DNA from: Advenella sp. FME57
GTDB taxonomy: Bacteria; Pseudomonadota; Gammaproteobacteria; Burkholderiales; Burkholderiaceae_B
Length of the DNA: 64,000 nt
Direction of reading: 5' to 3'
Assembly: GCF_014897675.1 (NCBI RefSeq)
Contig: NZ_JABUXU010000001.1
Span: 597,701-661,700, forward strand
The notes below the pieces were generated by a model that saw only the letters and a list, made by a program, of their open reading frames with translations, ran no database searches and was not told where the DNA came from. The translations under genes were made by a program, and so were the position numbers. Positions 52,829 to 61,869 of the stretch are shown here, piece by piece (position 1 is the first letter of the stretch; each line of letters starts with the position of its first letter).

Positions 52829-54070
52829 CTACCGACTCTCTTCCTGAACCGTGAGAACCGGCGCTCTTTTTCGCCTGGCCAGCGCCAGCGCGATGACCGC
52901 CAGCACCAGAGGAATAAAGGACACCCACAACACCGTATTCCATCCATAAGCACTCAACAGTCCGCCCGATGAAAAAGACCCGGCGGCCATTAGGCCAAAA
53001 ACAATGAAATCATTGAGTGACTGCACGCGGGTTTTCTCTTCGGGCCGATGACATTCAAGCACTAACGCAGAAGCGCCGAGAAATCCGAAATTCCAGCCCA
53101 CCCCGAGCAGGATCAGCGTACCCCAGAAGTGGGCCACATCAAGCCCGCCCAGCCCCACGACCGCCGACAGAGCTGTGAGTAACAAACCCACCGCAGCCAC
53201 ACGACCGGCACCAAAGCGAGAAATCAGATTGCCCGTAAAGAAACTGGGCGCGTACATCGCAATCACGTGCCACTGCAAGCCTAGATTGGCGGACTCCTGT
53301 GAATGACCGCTGATATGCATGGCCAGCGGCGCGGACGTCATCAGAAAATTCATCAACATATAAGCGACCGCGCCACTGATGGCCGCTGCGATGAATCGCG
53401 GTTGCGATGCAATGACAGAAAGCGGCCTCCCTCCGGCCTGCTCGGTTACCGTAGGCGCCGGCAGACGCACGCCCAGCAACAGCACCGCCGACAGCGCGGC
53501 CACTACAGCCTGCACCAGGAAAGTCGCGGCAAACTTATACGGGCCCCACATATCCATGGTCCAGGTCACCAATTGCGGACCGATGACCCCAGCCACAACC
53601 CCACCAGCCATGACAAGGGACAGGGCCCGCGCACGTCGGGCCTTTTCCACCCCGTCTGCCGCGGCAAAACGAAACGTCAACACCACCGCGGCATAGCCGC
53701 CACCAAAGAAGGTGGCCAGACAAAACAGCCAGAACCAACTCTGGATCACAGCAACCATAGCCAGCAGGCCAGTCAAGACACCAGCACCGGTCCCCACCAG
53801 AAAGGCAGCTCGCCGACCATGACGCTGGGCAATTTTGCCCACCGGCAGAATACATGCAGCCATGCCCACCACAAAGATGGAAATGGGCAACGTCGCCAGC
53901 ATCGGCGTCGGAGCCAGATTCTCACCCACAATGGCCCCGGTGGCATAAACCACGACAGAGTTAGCGCCCGCCAGCGCCTGCGCTGTGGACAAACGCCAGA
54001 TATTCCCTCGCTGAACGTGTTCAGGGAGTATCAAGGAAGAATCATCGATGGTGGCGTTGTTCTGTTTCAT
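52829..54070 (-). CDS. MFS transporter
   Basis: 413 residues, about 12 transmembrane helices. An RHGRRAAFLVG element between helices 2 and 3 is the standard MFS motif A loop, and a C-terminal basic stretch follows the last helix. The frame extends 22 codons upstream, but ATG 54068-54070 (MKQNNATIDD) is the likely start. Substrate unknown; the sequence recalls the YbjJ/drug-exporter type only loosely. Confidence 0.85.
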   Translation of the reverse strand: MKQNNATIDDSSLILPEHVQRGNIWRLSTAQALAGANSVVVYATGAIVGENLAPTPMLATLPISIFVVGMAACILPVGKIAQRHGRRAAFLVGTGAGVLTGLLAMVAVIQSWFWLFCLATFFGGGYAAVVLTFRFAAADGVEKARRARALSLVMAGGVVAGVIGPQLVTWTMDMWGPYKFAATFLVQAVVAALSAVLLLGVRLPAPTVTEQAGGRPLSVIASQPRFIAAAISGAVAYMLMNFLMTSAPLAMHISGHSQESANLGLQWHVIAMYAPSFFTGNLISRFGAGRVAAVGLLLTALSAVVGLGGLDVAHFWGTLILLGVGWNFGFLGASALVLECHRPEEKTRVQSLNDFIVFGLMAAGSFSSGGLLSAYGWNTVLWVSFIPLVLAVIALALARRKRAPVLTVQEESR

Positions 54071-54344
54071 GTCAATCGTATTCGGTTGTGAAATTGGATA
54101 ATTGGACCAGATCCTTACCTTACTGCGAAACGCCAAGGCATCACCAAAATGACCCGACTAACAGCGCTGGTTATTATTTCTGGTTATTAACGTATTATTC
54201 TAAGTCATTAACGGCATCTTGACCCGTTACCCAGTTAGCGAGGGGAAAATCGACTTGGCACAGATATCCACTGAGGCAATCCAACTGCTCGCATTTAAAG
54301 ATCGATTGGCCAGTAAAACCATAGCCGCTCAAACGCAAGACAAT

Positions 54345-54384
54345 AAAAAACCCCGTAACTCAATGAATTAACGGGGTTTTTTTA
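54345..54384 (-). terminator. Terminator behind the tRNA pair
   Basis: ccccgt (54351-54356) pairs with acgggg (54371-54376), with A-run on the left and seven T on the right, so it can stop transcription from either side. It lies just downstream of tRNA-Ser on the minus strand. Confidence 0.85.
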
Positions 54385-54411
54385 CTATGCCCAGCTTGAG
54401 CATATGAATTT

Positions 54412-54501
54412 TGGCGGAAGCTGTGAGATTCGAACTCACGGAAGGTTTAACCCTTCGCCGGTTTTCAAGACCGGTGCATTCAACCGCTCTGCCAAGCTTC
54501 C
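54412..54501 (-). tRNA. tRNA-Ser, anticodon UGA
   Basis: 90-nt class II tRNA with encoded CCA. Acceptor GGAAGCT/AGCTTCC; anticodon loop CTTGAAA within CCGGT/ACCGG gives UGA; a long variable arm and GTTCGAATC T-loop are present. It is transcribed after tRNA-Leu(UAA). Confidence 0.96.
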
Positions 54502-54522
54502 TGTTGATGCGAGACCCATCTC

Positions 54523-54610
54523 TGGTGCACTCGGCCGGAATCGAACCGGCACGGGCGCAATGCCCGAGAGATTTTAAGTCTCTTGTGTCTACCTATTTCA
54601 CCACGAGTGC
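54523..54610 (-). tRNA. tRNA-Leu, anticodon UAA
   Basis: 88-nt class II tRNA with encoded CCA. Acceptor GCACTCG/CGAGTGC; anticodon loop CTTAAAA between AGAGA and TCTCT gives UAA; T-loop GTTCGATTC. It lies 21 bases upstream of tRNA-Ser on the same strand and probably shares its transcript. Confidence 0.96.
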
Positions 54611-55235
54611 GTGAACTGGAGAAACGAGAATATAGCACATCTGATTTACCAACGTCTACACACTCACCGGAAAAATCTCACAAACCAGTTAGTGCAACAC
54701 TTATTCGTGACATCAATGCGACACCTACACCCCACTCGCCACGCTTTGGAGCACAGGCCTCAGTAACGTCATCGCGCCACTTTATAACACTTATAACACC
54801 CTACTCTGGTTAATCGATGTATTCATCGTATTCATTTACAGCCATAACACGTCCCCACACGGCCGCTTTCCACAACAAGCAACGGTAAAATGCGCTGCCT
54901 ATATGCTGTCGGCTGAAGCAAGCGTCCCGGCAAAAACGCGCCAGCGGTGACAGATCTGCGTTAAATAGCTCCCCAGTGGGATCCCCATATTTGGTGGCCT
55001 GCAGGCATTTCGATCAATGACAAGTCGCCCTTGCTTATTGTCAACAGCTTACATAAACACAACATCCTTTGTAACAGACTGCGATTCTTACCTTGTATCT
55101 GTCGTATTTCAGAAACACATTGGACACACAATAAGAACGATAATCAGCGTAACGGTATCTCGTTTACATGTGGGTAAATGGGATATATGCTTTTGTATAG
55201 CAATAGAAACAAGAATTTCAAATCAGGAGGTCGAT
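54611..55235. other. Gap before the lipoprotein gene
   Basis: About 625 bases. It should contain the promoters of the tRNA pair (left) and of the lipoprotein gene (right). A plus-strand frame from 55017 joins the lipoprotein in frame but its first 73 residues lack the secretion signal, which argues it is not translated. Confidence 0.5.
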
Positions 55236-55643
55236 ATGAGAAAAATATTGGTCATATTTTTGGTAGCACTGGGTGCCCTAAGCGGCTGCGCCGGCTACGC
55301 TGGCGACGGTTACGGGCGTTATTCTGACCGTTATGACGGGTACGGCGGGGGCTCCAGTTACTATGGAAGCGGCTATCGCAGTGGTTATCGCAGTGGCTAC
55401 CGAAATGTAGATTACAGGCGCAGCGACCGTCGCGATTGGGAGCGTCGCCAGGAAGCACGCCGTGACGCGGCACGCCATCGCGACAGAAACGATTGGCGCG
55501 ACCGTCGGGATCATGATCGTAGCAACTGGAATAACCGGCGAGACCACGACAGACCAAGCCGGTCTTCATACCGCCAGACTCAGCGCGGCATGGAAGGCGC
55601 CAGCCGCAGACTGGAGCAAATGCGCAACAAACAGCAGCGCTAA
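55236..55643 (+). CDS. Small Gly/Tyr- and Arg/Asp-rich lipoprotein
   Basis: 135 residues. ATG 55236 is preceded by a strong AGGAGG seven bases upstream. The signal peptide MRKILVIFLVALGALSGC ends in a lipobox (LSGC, lipidated Cys at residue 18). The mature protein is low-complexity: Gly/Tyr/Ser-rich with repeated GYRS units (about 45-58), then Arg/Asp-rich with repeated RRDHDR units, then a short helix. Similar Tyr/Arg-rich envelope lipoproteins occur in proteobacteria; I do not recognise this one and its role is unknown. Confidence 0.8.
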   Translation: MRKILVIFLVALGALSGCAGYAGDGYGRYSDRYDGYGGGSSYYGSGYRSGYRSGYRNVDYRRSDRRDWERRQEARRDAARHRDRNDWRDRRDHDRSNWNNRRDHDRPSRSSYRQTQRGMEGASRRLEQMRNKQQR

Positions 55644-55735
55644 GTGTTGAATGTGTAGATTTTTAGGCACACCTACTTGTCATTAAATCGAGATCTATGT
55701 TAATATCCTTTTCTTCGCTGATTTAGTGAACACGT

Positions 55736-55812
<77 letters not shown>

Positions 55813-55863
55813 CAAAAAATATAGTGAAATCAAATACTTAAGTCGTTTAAAGAGCTCAATTCT

Positions 55864-57054
55864 TTAAGCGGCTTTTTTATTGCTGCGTGACTTTTGCGTG
55901 ACTTTTCCTACGGCCCTGATCTGAGCCTGACGGATCATCGCATGCAAGTTGAGCGTTTCCTCCTCATGCCCGGGTCGGGCGATACCTTCAAGCGCATCAT
56001 ATATTTCACGCAACTGAGCGATCGCATAATGCGAGTTCATGGACTTGTTGCTGTGCCATAAAATCACATCCTGCGTGCGCTCCCCTACGCCAGTGAGTCG
56101 AAGCCGCATGCCAACGGTATGCCGTAGATCATGGACATGCAGATCCTCCACACCCGCACGCTTCACACCTTTCTGCCAAGCCGTATTGTTGATAAAGTTC
56201 ACTGGCTGATGCTTCAGATCCACTTTATCTTCACCTTTGCGTGGTCGCCAATAGGTAAAAACAGCTTCCGAATGCAGGCCCCGCTGTGATTCGACAATGG
56301 ATTGTGCGACTGAATTACATACAACGATACGCTCAGATTTTCGCCCTTTGACATTAACTCGAGGTATAACAAAGACGGAAACAGGCAAATTTGGGTGCAG
56401 ATTGATTTTGAGCTCCCAATCCCAACGCAGTGAACAAACAACGTCTTCTCTGAGACCCGTATTCAGGTCAAACAAGACCATATTTCGAAGATGCTCCGGA
56501 AGTTGCTGTAATAGTTTTTCTTGCTCATTCCACGTAATTGGCCTGGGAGGCCTTTTATCATCCTCATCCAGCAAAGTAATTTTTGGCGCTTTTTCTAGCC
56601 AAGTAAGTCCATTTTCGAACCTCCACTCGTCAGCCGCCAAATTGCATATCGTCCTTACTAGCCCAAGCGTATAGTTGATCGTTTTCTTTTTCAGTCTCTG
56701 CTTAAGGCGAAAATCGATAAACGGTTTGACCGTTTCATTATTTATTTCATCTAAGGTTAAAGAGCCAATTACTGCAATCGCTGGCTTGAGCATGGAAATG
56801 TCATTCTTCAGGGAAGGAGAATCTATCTTTCCCTTCTCTTTCACATATCTGGCTGCTGCCTGGTCTAAAGTAACAGGTATGCGCTGCTCAGTATCGAGTC
56901 GACTTATACCGATTTTTGCTTCCATAAGCCATTGCTCGGCCTCTTGGTATAGTGAGAAGCCGCGTTTAAAAAGGCGCTGCCCTCGGTATTTGGCGTCAAC
57001 TCGGTAACTTCCGTCTTTTTCAGTGCGGATACCCGTTTGTTTCGTTCGTGCCAT
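55864..57054 (-). CDS. int: Tyrosine site-specific integrase of an integrated element
   Basis: 396-residue phage/ICE-type integrase. Catalytic residues: Arg202 in NTGLREDVV, His308 and Arg311 in HVHDLRHTVG, His334 in LWHSNKS and the nucleophile Tyr343 in NSHYAIA. An N-terminal arm-binding region and a SAM-like core-binding domain (about 60-160) precede the catalytic domain. The gene points toward tRNA-Pro, 51 bases away, as expected for int next to attL or attR. A GGAGAAAAT ribosome site precedes ATG. The C-terminal 50 residues extend beyond the core fold and are Lys/Arg-rich. Confidence 0.95.
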   Translation of the reverse strand: MARTKQTGIRTEKDGSYRVDAKYRGQRLFKRGFSLYQEAEQWLMEAKIGISRLDTEQRIPVTLDQAAARYVKEKGKIDSPSLKNDISMLKPAIAVIGSLTLDEINNETVKPFIDFRLKQRLKKKTINYTLGLVRTICNLAADEWRFENGLTWLEKAPKITLLDEDDKRPPRPITWNEQEKLLQQLPEHLRNMVLFDLNTGLREDVVCSLRWDWELKINLHPNLPVSVFVIPRVNVKGRKSERIVVCNSVAQSIVESQRGLHSEAVFTYWRPRKGEDKVDLKHQPVNFINNTAWQKGVKRAGVEDLHVHDLRHTVGMRLRLTGVGERTQDVILWHSNKSMNSHYAIAQLREIYDALEGIARPGHEEETLNLHAMIRQAQIRAVGKVTQKSRSNKKAA

Positions 57055-57278
57055 GTATTTTCTCCTTGCGGGATATCTACAGCACGATTACCGTCAACGG
57101 TAAGTGTATAACGTTCCCACGCCTCATCAAGGTCGTTTCTTTGGAAGACCAATGAAATTCCCGCTCGTACCACTTTATTTTTAAGTTGCGGCATCATATG
57201 AAGATCGAAAAACTTAGCTTTGACACCCAAATAGTCCATCGCCTCGGCTTTGTTGAAGCCTCGTTTCATTCGGTACAT
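56904..57278 (-). CDS. Excisionase-like small DNA-binding protein overlapping int
   Basis: 124 residues. ATG 57276-57278 has AAGGAG six bases upstream, the best ribosome site in the element. The N-terminal half (KAEAMDYLGVKAKFFDLHMMPQL..., residues about 9-60) has the AEAxxYLGV pattern of MerR/excisionase-type helices; a directionality factor or AlpA-like regulator is the likely role. The last 50 codons overlap the int gene by 151 bases in another frame. It is upstream of int on the same strand, so the two are probably translated from one mRNA. Family assignment is tentative. Confidence 0.65.
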   Translation of the reverse strand: MYRMKRGFNKAEAMDYLGVKAKFFDLHMMPQLKNKVVRAGISLVFQRNDLDEAWERYTLTVDGNRAVDIPQGENTWHERNKRVSALKKTEVTELTPNTEGSAFLNAASHYTKRPSNGLWKQKSV

Positions 57279-57776
57279 GCATAACTCCTTTTCATGGAGC
57301 ACTGCGAGCATTAAGCTAAAAAGCCAAATACTCGCGTGCCCCAAGCTCCGTTTCCATGCAATACAAATATTCCAGCATATTTGAAGGTTTTAAGAAAAAG
57401 CCCTCAAAGATACTGCGCCTGGCTGTTCCCTCCCCGGCTCCAGGCATCTTGATCTTCCGGTTTTCCCTTTTGATCTCTCCCAATTGCTCCCCTTAGGGCA
57501 TCGCCTGGGTTCCGACAATCATGTGCCGTTCGATAGCCCAAGTATATTTTTTTTGTACTTTATTTGTCAACAATTTTGATATAAAAATGCCACACTTGTT
57601 TTGTAATCATTAATTGCAGATCCTAAAATAATCAGCTTTTTGGATTTCTAGAATCAAATCATAATTTGTCTGATCGCACTACTCAGCTGTAGTCGACAAA
57701 CAATTAATGGAGAAGCACTTTTCTTTCCGTAGATGCGATGCTCAACTGTGGCTTATATTTACAGATGCAAACAGCA
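57279..57776. other. AT-rich regulatory gap between the repressor and excisionase-like genes
   Basis: About 500 bases, AT-rich from about 57540 to 57700. It holds one copy of the word TTTTGTAC (57551-57558) that also occurs in both orientations upstream of the repressor. No gene seen. Confidence 0.55.
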
Positions 57777-58157
57777 CTAATTTACCGCTTTCACTTTTTT
57801 ACGAAGAGCTTTTTTTTCTGCTTTAATACCCAAAATAGATTCTATTTCCCGTTTATCCGACGCAGAAAGCAATAAGTATTGCTCATATGAAATCGATTTG
57901 AAAGGCCACTCGCCAGACTCTGAAATTATGTTTGCCAGCGCCACAGGCTCAGTCATCCCTGGAAACGGCTTTCGAAAACCTGTCGCTTTAGCAATTTGCA
58001 ATAATTGGGTATAACTTGGTTCATGACGAGCCTTCTCCATTGACGAAATATTTGATTTAGTTCTACCCAATATTTCACCCAACTGATCTTGAGTCAGATT
58101 ACCAAACTCACGGGCCTCTCTAACCCACTTTGCCAACTCGCTCTTAATTTCATTCAT
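57777..58157 (-). CDS. XRE-family transcriptional regulator (phage-like repressor)
   Basis: 126 residues with an N-terminal helix-turn-helix of the XRE/Cro type (about 8-62: LTQDQLGEILGRTKSNISSMEKARHEPS). The C-terminal part is short and has no Ser-Lys autocleavage peptidase as in LexA-type repressors. It is transcribed toward the excisionase-like gene and int. Repeats TTTTGTAC / GTACAAAA begin 19 bases upstream of its ATG, suggesting self-regulation. Confidence 0.85.
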   Translation of the reverse strand: MNEIKSELAKWVREAREFGNLTQDQLGEILGRTKSNISSMEKARHEPSYTQLLQIAKATGFRKPFPGMTEPVALANIISESGEWPFKSISYEQYLLLSASDKREIESILGIKAEKKALRKKVKAVN

Positions 58158-58735
58158 ATAGGAATAGTAGAAGTATTTTGTACTCCCTCGAGTTATTAGT
58201 AATTGATTTTATTGGTACAAAAATTTTATATTTTTTACGAAATTTCCGGAAACTATTATTACTAGAAAAGTATATCCTTATCTTTCAAACAGTTAGCGTA
58301 GTAGGCTGTAACGTTGTTTTGGCAACCAATTTGACTCTTATAAGCCAGATGTTCCCTAAACTAGGGAATTTAACTTCCAAAAATATTTCAGAATGGGTTG
58401 AAAATTCCAGTATTCCGGATAATTCTGACTAGTCAATCCACATTTTGCGATTTTAACGCGTGCTGTGATATTTGGTTACTACAACCCGATATTTTCGATA
58501 TTTTTTAGTAGTAGCCCTTTTTGCACTCCTCAGGTGTGTAGTGGGGTTTGATCCATTCCTAGAAAACGCTGCTGATATCCATAAATATATATTTACGCAT
58601 TCCAAGTGATATTTATGAGTTGCTGAATGATATTGTCATTTTGCCACGAGTCACAAATGGTGCCTTGACATTGCCACTGTGGGAACGTTTATCTTATTGA
58701 TACACTGTAATACTGGCAGAGGGACTAGTAATACT
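58158..58735. other. AT-rich region between the repressor and the copper genes
   Basis: About 580 bases. The left end holds the candidate operator pair. A plus-strand frame (58178-58432, TTG start, about 84 residues, hydrophobic N-terminus) lacks a ribosome site and is not called. No other gene recognised. Confidence 0.5.
58176..58222. promoter_or_regulatory. Candidate operator: inverted TTTTGTAC / GTACAAAA pair
   Basis: TTTTGTAC at 58176-58183 and its reverse complement GTACAAAA at 58215-58222 flank the region just upstream of the repressor gene; a third copy lies at 57551-57558. Half-site separation is 39 bases between their starts. Binding by the adjacent XRE protein is inference. Confidence 0.45.
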
Positions 58736-58942
58736 ATGGAAAGCCATACAAGCTTGGGCGAGGAGATTTTGGCCGCCTTCATGCGTGCTTGTGACGAAAG
58801 GAATCTTCGTGTTGCCGAGCGTGCGCTCGAGGCAATGACTGACCCAGACGAAGGTGAAGAACAATTAATATGCGCTTATCTTCAGGTGGCTTGCTCTCAG
58901 GAAAATTCGCTCAAAACAGATGATTTCGAAAAATTGACATAA
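58736..58942 (+). CDS. Small protein of unknown function upstream of the copper ATPase
   Basis: 68 residues from ATG 58736 (an in-frame GTG 19 codons earlier is less likely). It is predicted helical, acidic, with [14 protein letters not shown], and ends 14 bases before the ATPase start, so it is probably in the same operon. I do not recognise a family; small helical proteins of this kind accompany metal-resistance operons in Burkholderiales as I recall, but no function can be given. Confidence 0.6.
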   Translation: MESHTSLGEEILAAFMRACDERNLRVAERALEAMTDPDEGEEQLICAYLQVACSQENSLKTDDFEKLT

Positions 58943-58956
58943 TTGGAGAAAGGCTC

Positions 58957-61329
58957 ATGGCGCATACTCACCCTACTAGTCATGCAGAAGGTAGCCGTCC
59001 TGGCAGTGATAAGGGTTCGATTTACACCTGCCCAATGCATCCTGAAATTGAGCAGAGCAGCCCAGGTAATTGTCCTATATGCCATATGTTTTTGGTCCCA
59101 AAGGCCGATCTGGCGAAAGAATCGGCTCAAGGCAAACATGGGGAACACCATCATCATGACCGTGTAGGACATAGCCCATCCGAACATCACCACCATGATC
59201 AGGCTGTCGAGCCAAGCACGCAGTCGACGACCGGGGCCATGTACATTTGCCCCATGCATCCACAAATCCGCCAAGATCATCCTGGCCATTGCCCTATTTG
59301 CGGGATGTCGCTGGAAGCTGAGATCCCGACTCTCGATGAAGACGAAAATCCCGAACTCAAAGACTTCAGGCAGCGGTTCTGGTGGTCCTTACCGTTGACG
59401 ATCATTGTCGTTGGGCTGGCCATGTCGATGCATTTTGTCCATTGGTTCGCTGGCGGCATCCAAAGTTGGATCGAATTGATTCTGACAACGCCAGTGGTAC
59501 TTTGGGCGGGTTGGCCATTCTTTGTTAGGGGTGTGCAGTCAGTTCGCAATATGAGTCCTAATATGTGGACGCTGATTAGTCTTGGGACCGGCGCAGCTTA
59601 TCTCTATAGCGTAGTCGCGACCGTGACGCCGCACGTATTTCCGCCCGCATTTTTCGACATGGGGCGTGTGTCGGTCTATTTCGAGGCCGCTGCCGCTATT
59701 ATTTCATTGACCTTATTCGGGCAAATGTTAGAGCTTAAAGCGCGCTCACAAACTTCCCAGGCGATTAAATCTCTGATGGGTCTGGCTCCCAAAACTGCCC
59801 GGCGCATCAACTCCGATGGGTCAGAAGAGGATATCCCCTTAGCTCATGTCCATGTTGGAGACAAATTACGCGTACGACCGGGTGAAAAAGTGCCTGTTGA
59901 TGGTCTCGTGCTGGACGGTAGTAGTGCCGTCGATGAATCAATGCTGACCGGCGAACCTCTGCCTGTTACAAAACACGCCCAAGACAAGTTGATAGGAGCG
60001 ACGCAAAATACCACCGGTGCCCTGGTCATGCGCGCCGACAAAATCGGTGCCGAAACGGTGCTGTCGCAAATCGTGACGATGGTCGCTCAGGCCCAACGAT
60101 CCAGGGCGCCCATGCAGCGAATGGCCGACTCGATTGCTGGTTATTTTGTGATGGCCGTCGTGGCGGCTGCTATATTGACATTCTTCGCGTGGGGTTTCTT
60201 GGGCGGCACACAAGGGTGGGTCTATGGCCTGATCAACGCTGTGGCGGTTTTGATCATCGCCTGCCCCTGTGCCTTGGGCTTGGCTACCCCGATGACCATC
60301 ATGGTAGCCACGGGCCGAGCAGCTACACAAGGTATTTTATTCAAAGACGCAGCCGCCATTGAAAATTTCCATAAGATCAACACTTTGATTGTCGATAAAA
60401 CCGGCACTCTGACCGAAGGCCGACCACGTTTTGATCAGGTAATAGTGGCCCCTGGATTCACCGAACAAGATGTACTGCTGTTTGCGGCTAGCCTGGATCA
60501 AGGTAGCGAACACCCGTTGGCCCAGGCCATTGTTCAAAAAGCCAAAGATGATGGACTTACGTTGCAGCCTGTTGAACACTTCGATTCGATCACAGGAATG
60601 GGAGTCCAGGGGCATGTTACGGGTAAACAACTTTTCCTTGGCAATACCTTGTTGATGAGCCGAGAAAAAGTGGATATTGTCACACTAAAATCACAGGCCG
60701 AATCCCTCCGGGCCGAGGGAGCAAGCGTGATGTATTTGGCAGTCGATAATAATTTGGCAGGGATTTTATCCGTTACTGATCCCGTCAAGGGTTCAACAGC
60801 GCAAGCTCTCGACACATTACGCCAGCTGGGTATTCAGACAATTATGGCGACTGGTGATGCGACGACGACCGCGCGGGCTGTCGGTAAAAAACTGGGCATT
60901 GATACGGTACATGGAGAAGTGACACCAGCCGATAAATACGACTTAGTGGAAAAATATCAAAATGAAGGAAAAATTGTCGCCATGGCGGGAGATGGTATCA
61001 ACGATGCACCCGCCTTGGCAAAAGCCGATATAGGTGTGGCCATGGGGACCGGCACTGATGTGGCTATGAACAGCGCATCTGTCACCCTCGTTAAGGGGGA
61101 CCTGCGTAGTATCGGCCAAGCACGGCATCTATCTGATTTGACGATTAAGAACATGAAGCAAAACCTAGGTTTCGCCTTTATCTACAATGCTTTGGGGGTT
61201 CCCATCGCTGCCGGGATTCTGTACCCATGGACCGGCTGGTTGCTTTCGCCGCTGATCGCAGCACTGGCCATGAGCCTGAGCTCGGTATCGGTCATTTCCA
61301 ATGCCCTACGGCTGCGAACGATGAAATAG
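58957..61329 (+). CDS. copA: P1B-type copper-exporting ATPase with two N-terminal metal-binding modules
   Basis: 790 residues. Instead of a GMxCxxC HMA domain, the N-terminus carries two CPMHP...CPIC modules: residues 23-48 (CPMHPE ... CPICHM) and 96-110 onward (CPMHPQ ... CPICGM), joined by a His-rich linker (HHHH near 64-67 and 77-80). The membrane part has the copper CPC at 436-438 in [12 protein letters not shown], phosphorylated Asp480 in DKTGT, TGEP in the actuator and [10 protein letters not shown] in the hinge, with [15 protein letters not shown] at the end. CPC plus the final helix pattern point to Cu+ (or Ag+) export. It is convergent with the cytochrome gene. Confidence 0.93.
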   Translation: MAHTHPTSHAEGSRPGSDKGSIYTCPMHPEIEQSSPGNCPICHMFLVPKADLAKESAQGKHGEHHHHDRVGHSPSEHHHHDQAVEPSTQSTTGAMYICPMHPQIRQDHPGHCPICGMSLEAEIPTLDEDENPELKDFRQRFWWSLPLTIIVVGLAMSMHFVHWFAGGIQSWIELILTTPVVLWAGWPFFVRGVQSVRNMSPNMWTLISLGTGAAYLYSVVATVTPHVFPPAFFDMGRVSVYFEAAAAIISLTLFGQMLELKARSQTSQAIKSLMGLAPKTARRINSDGSEEDIPLAHVHVGDKLRVRPGEKVPVDGLVLDGSSAVDESMLTGEPLPVTKHAQDKLIGATQNTTGALVMRADKIGAETVLSQIVTMVAQAQRSRAPMQRMADSIAGYFVMAVVAAAILTFFAWGFLGGTQGWVYGLINAVAVLIIACPCALGLATPMTIMVATGRAATQGILFKDAAAIENFHKINTLIVDKTGTLTEGRPRFDQVIVAPGFTEQDVLLFAASLDQGSEHPLAQAIVQKAKDDGLTLQPVEHFDSITGMGVQGHVTGKQLFLGNTLLMSREKVDIVTLKSQAESLRAEGASVMYLAVDNNLAGILSVTDPVKGSTAQALDTLRQLGIQTIMATGDATTTARAVGKKLGIDTVHGEVTPADKYDLVEKYQNEGKIVAMAGDGINDAPALAKADIGVAMGTGTDVAMNSASVTLVKGDLRSIGQARHLSDLTIKNMKQNLGFAFIYNALGVPIAAGILYPWTGWLLSPLIAALAMSLSSVSVISNALRLRTMK

Positions 61330-61349
61330 TTGGTTTCTAGCGAGGCGGC

Positions 61350-61847
61350 TTATTTTTGTGTCTCATAGGTAACTTCTTTTTGCGCTTCTTGAACTTTTTC
61401 AGGCCAGGTGCTTTTTATATAGGCTATAACAGCGGTAATTTTTTGGTCCTCCAGTATTTCTGAAAATGCAGGCATGTCGCTCTCATAGCCTTTTGGCGCA
61501 GTCTTTCCAGGCGTGATGCCAAACTTAGTGATTGAAAACAAAATTGCGTCTGGATGGTGCCAAGTGTGTCCCGTTTTGTCATGTGGTGGGGCAGGCATAC
61601 GTCCGTTTGGATTTTTTGTGCGCCAATTTGGCTGGCCTTCAAGGTTTACTCCATGACACGCTGCGCAATTAGTCTGATAAATCTCTTCACCAAGATTTAC
61701 AAGGCTTTTGTCTGCGGGATCAATATAAGTACGACCTGAATTTCTAAGCTCTAGAAAAGAATATATGCCAGCAGCCGTTCCCAATAAGAAGATTGCACCA
61801 ACCACCATATATATAATCTTTAGATTCGATTGCATCCAATTTTCCAT
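61350..61847 (-). CDS. Membrane-anchored c-type cytochrome
   Basis: 165 residues. An uncleaved N-terminal helix (about 10-33) anchors it to the inner membrane, facing the periplasm. The heme motif is Cys61-Ala-Ala-Cys64-His65, and Met124 in SDMPAFSEIL is the likely axial ligand, a class I cytochrome pattern. It ends 20 bases from the end of copA. Sitting last in the copper group, it may serve electron transfer to a periplasmic copper protein, but this is inference. Confidence 0.9.
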   Translation of the reverse strand: MENWMQSNLKIIYMVVGAIFLLGTAAGIYSFLELRNSGRTYIDPADKSLVNLGEEIYQTNCAACHGVNLEGQPNWRTKNPNGRMPAPPHDKTGHTWHHPDAILFSITKFGITPGKTAPKGYESDMPAFSEILEDQKITAVIAYIKSTWPEKVQEAQKEVTYETQK

Positions 61848-61869
61848 TTTTTACGATCTCTATGGTGAG

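Noticed and set aside
58178..58432. 84-codon plus-strand frame next to the XRE repressor
   Set aside because: TTG start with no Shine-Dalgarno, located over the candidate operator; AT-rich DNA often gives hydrophobic chance frames.
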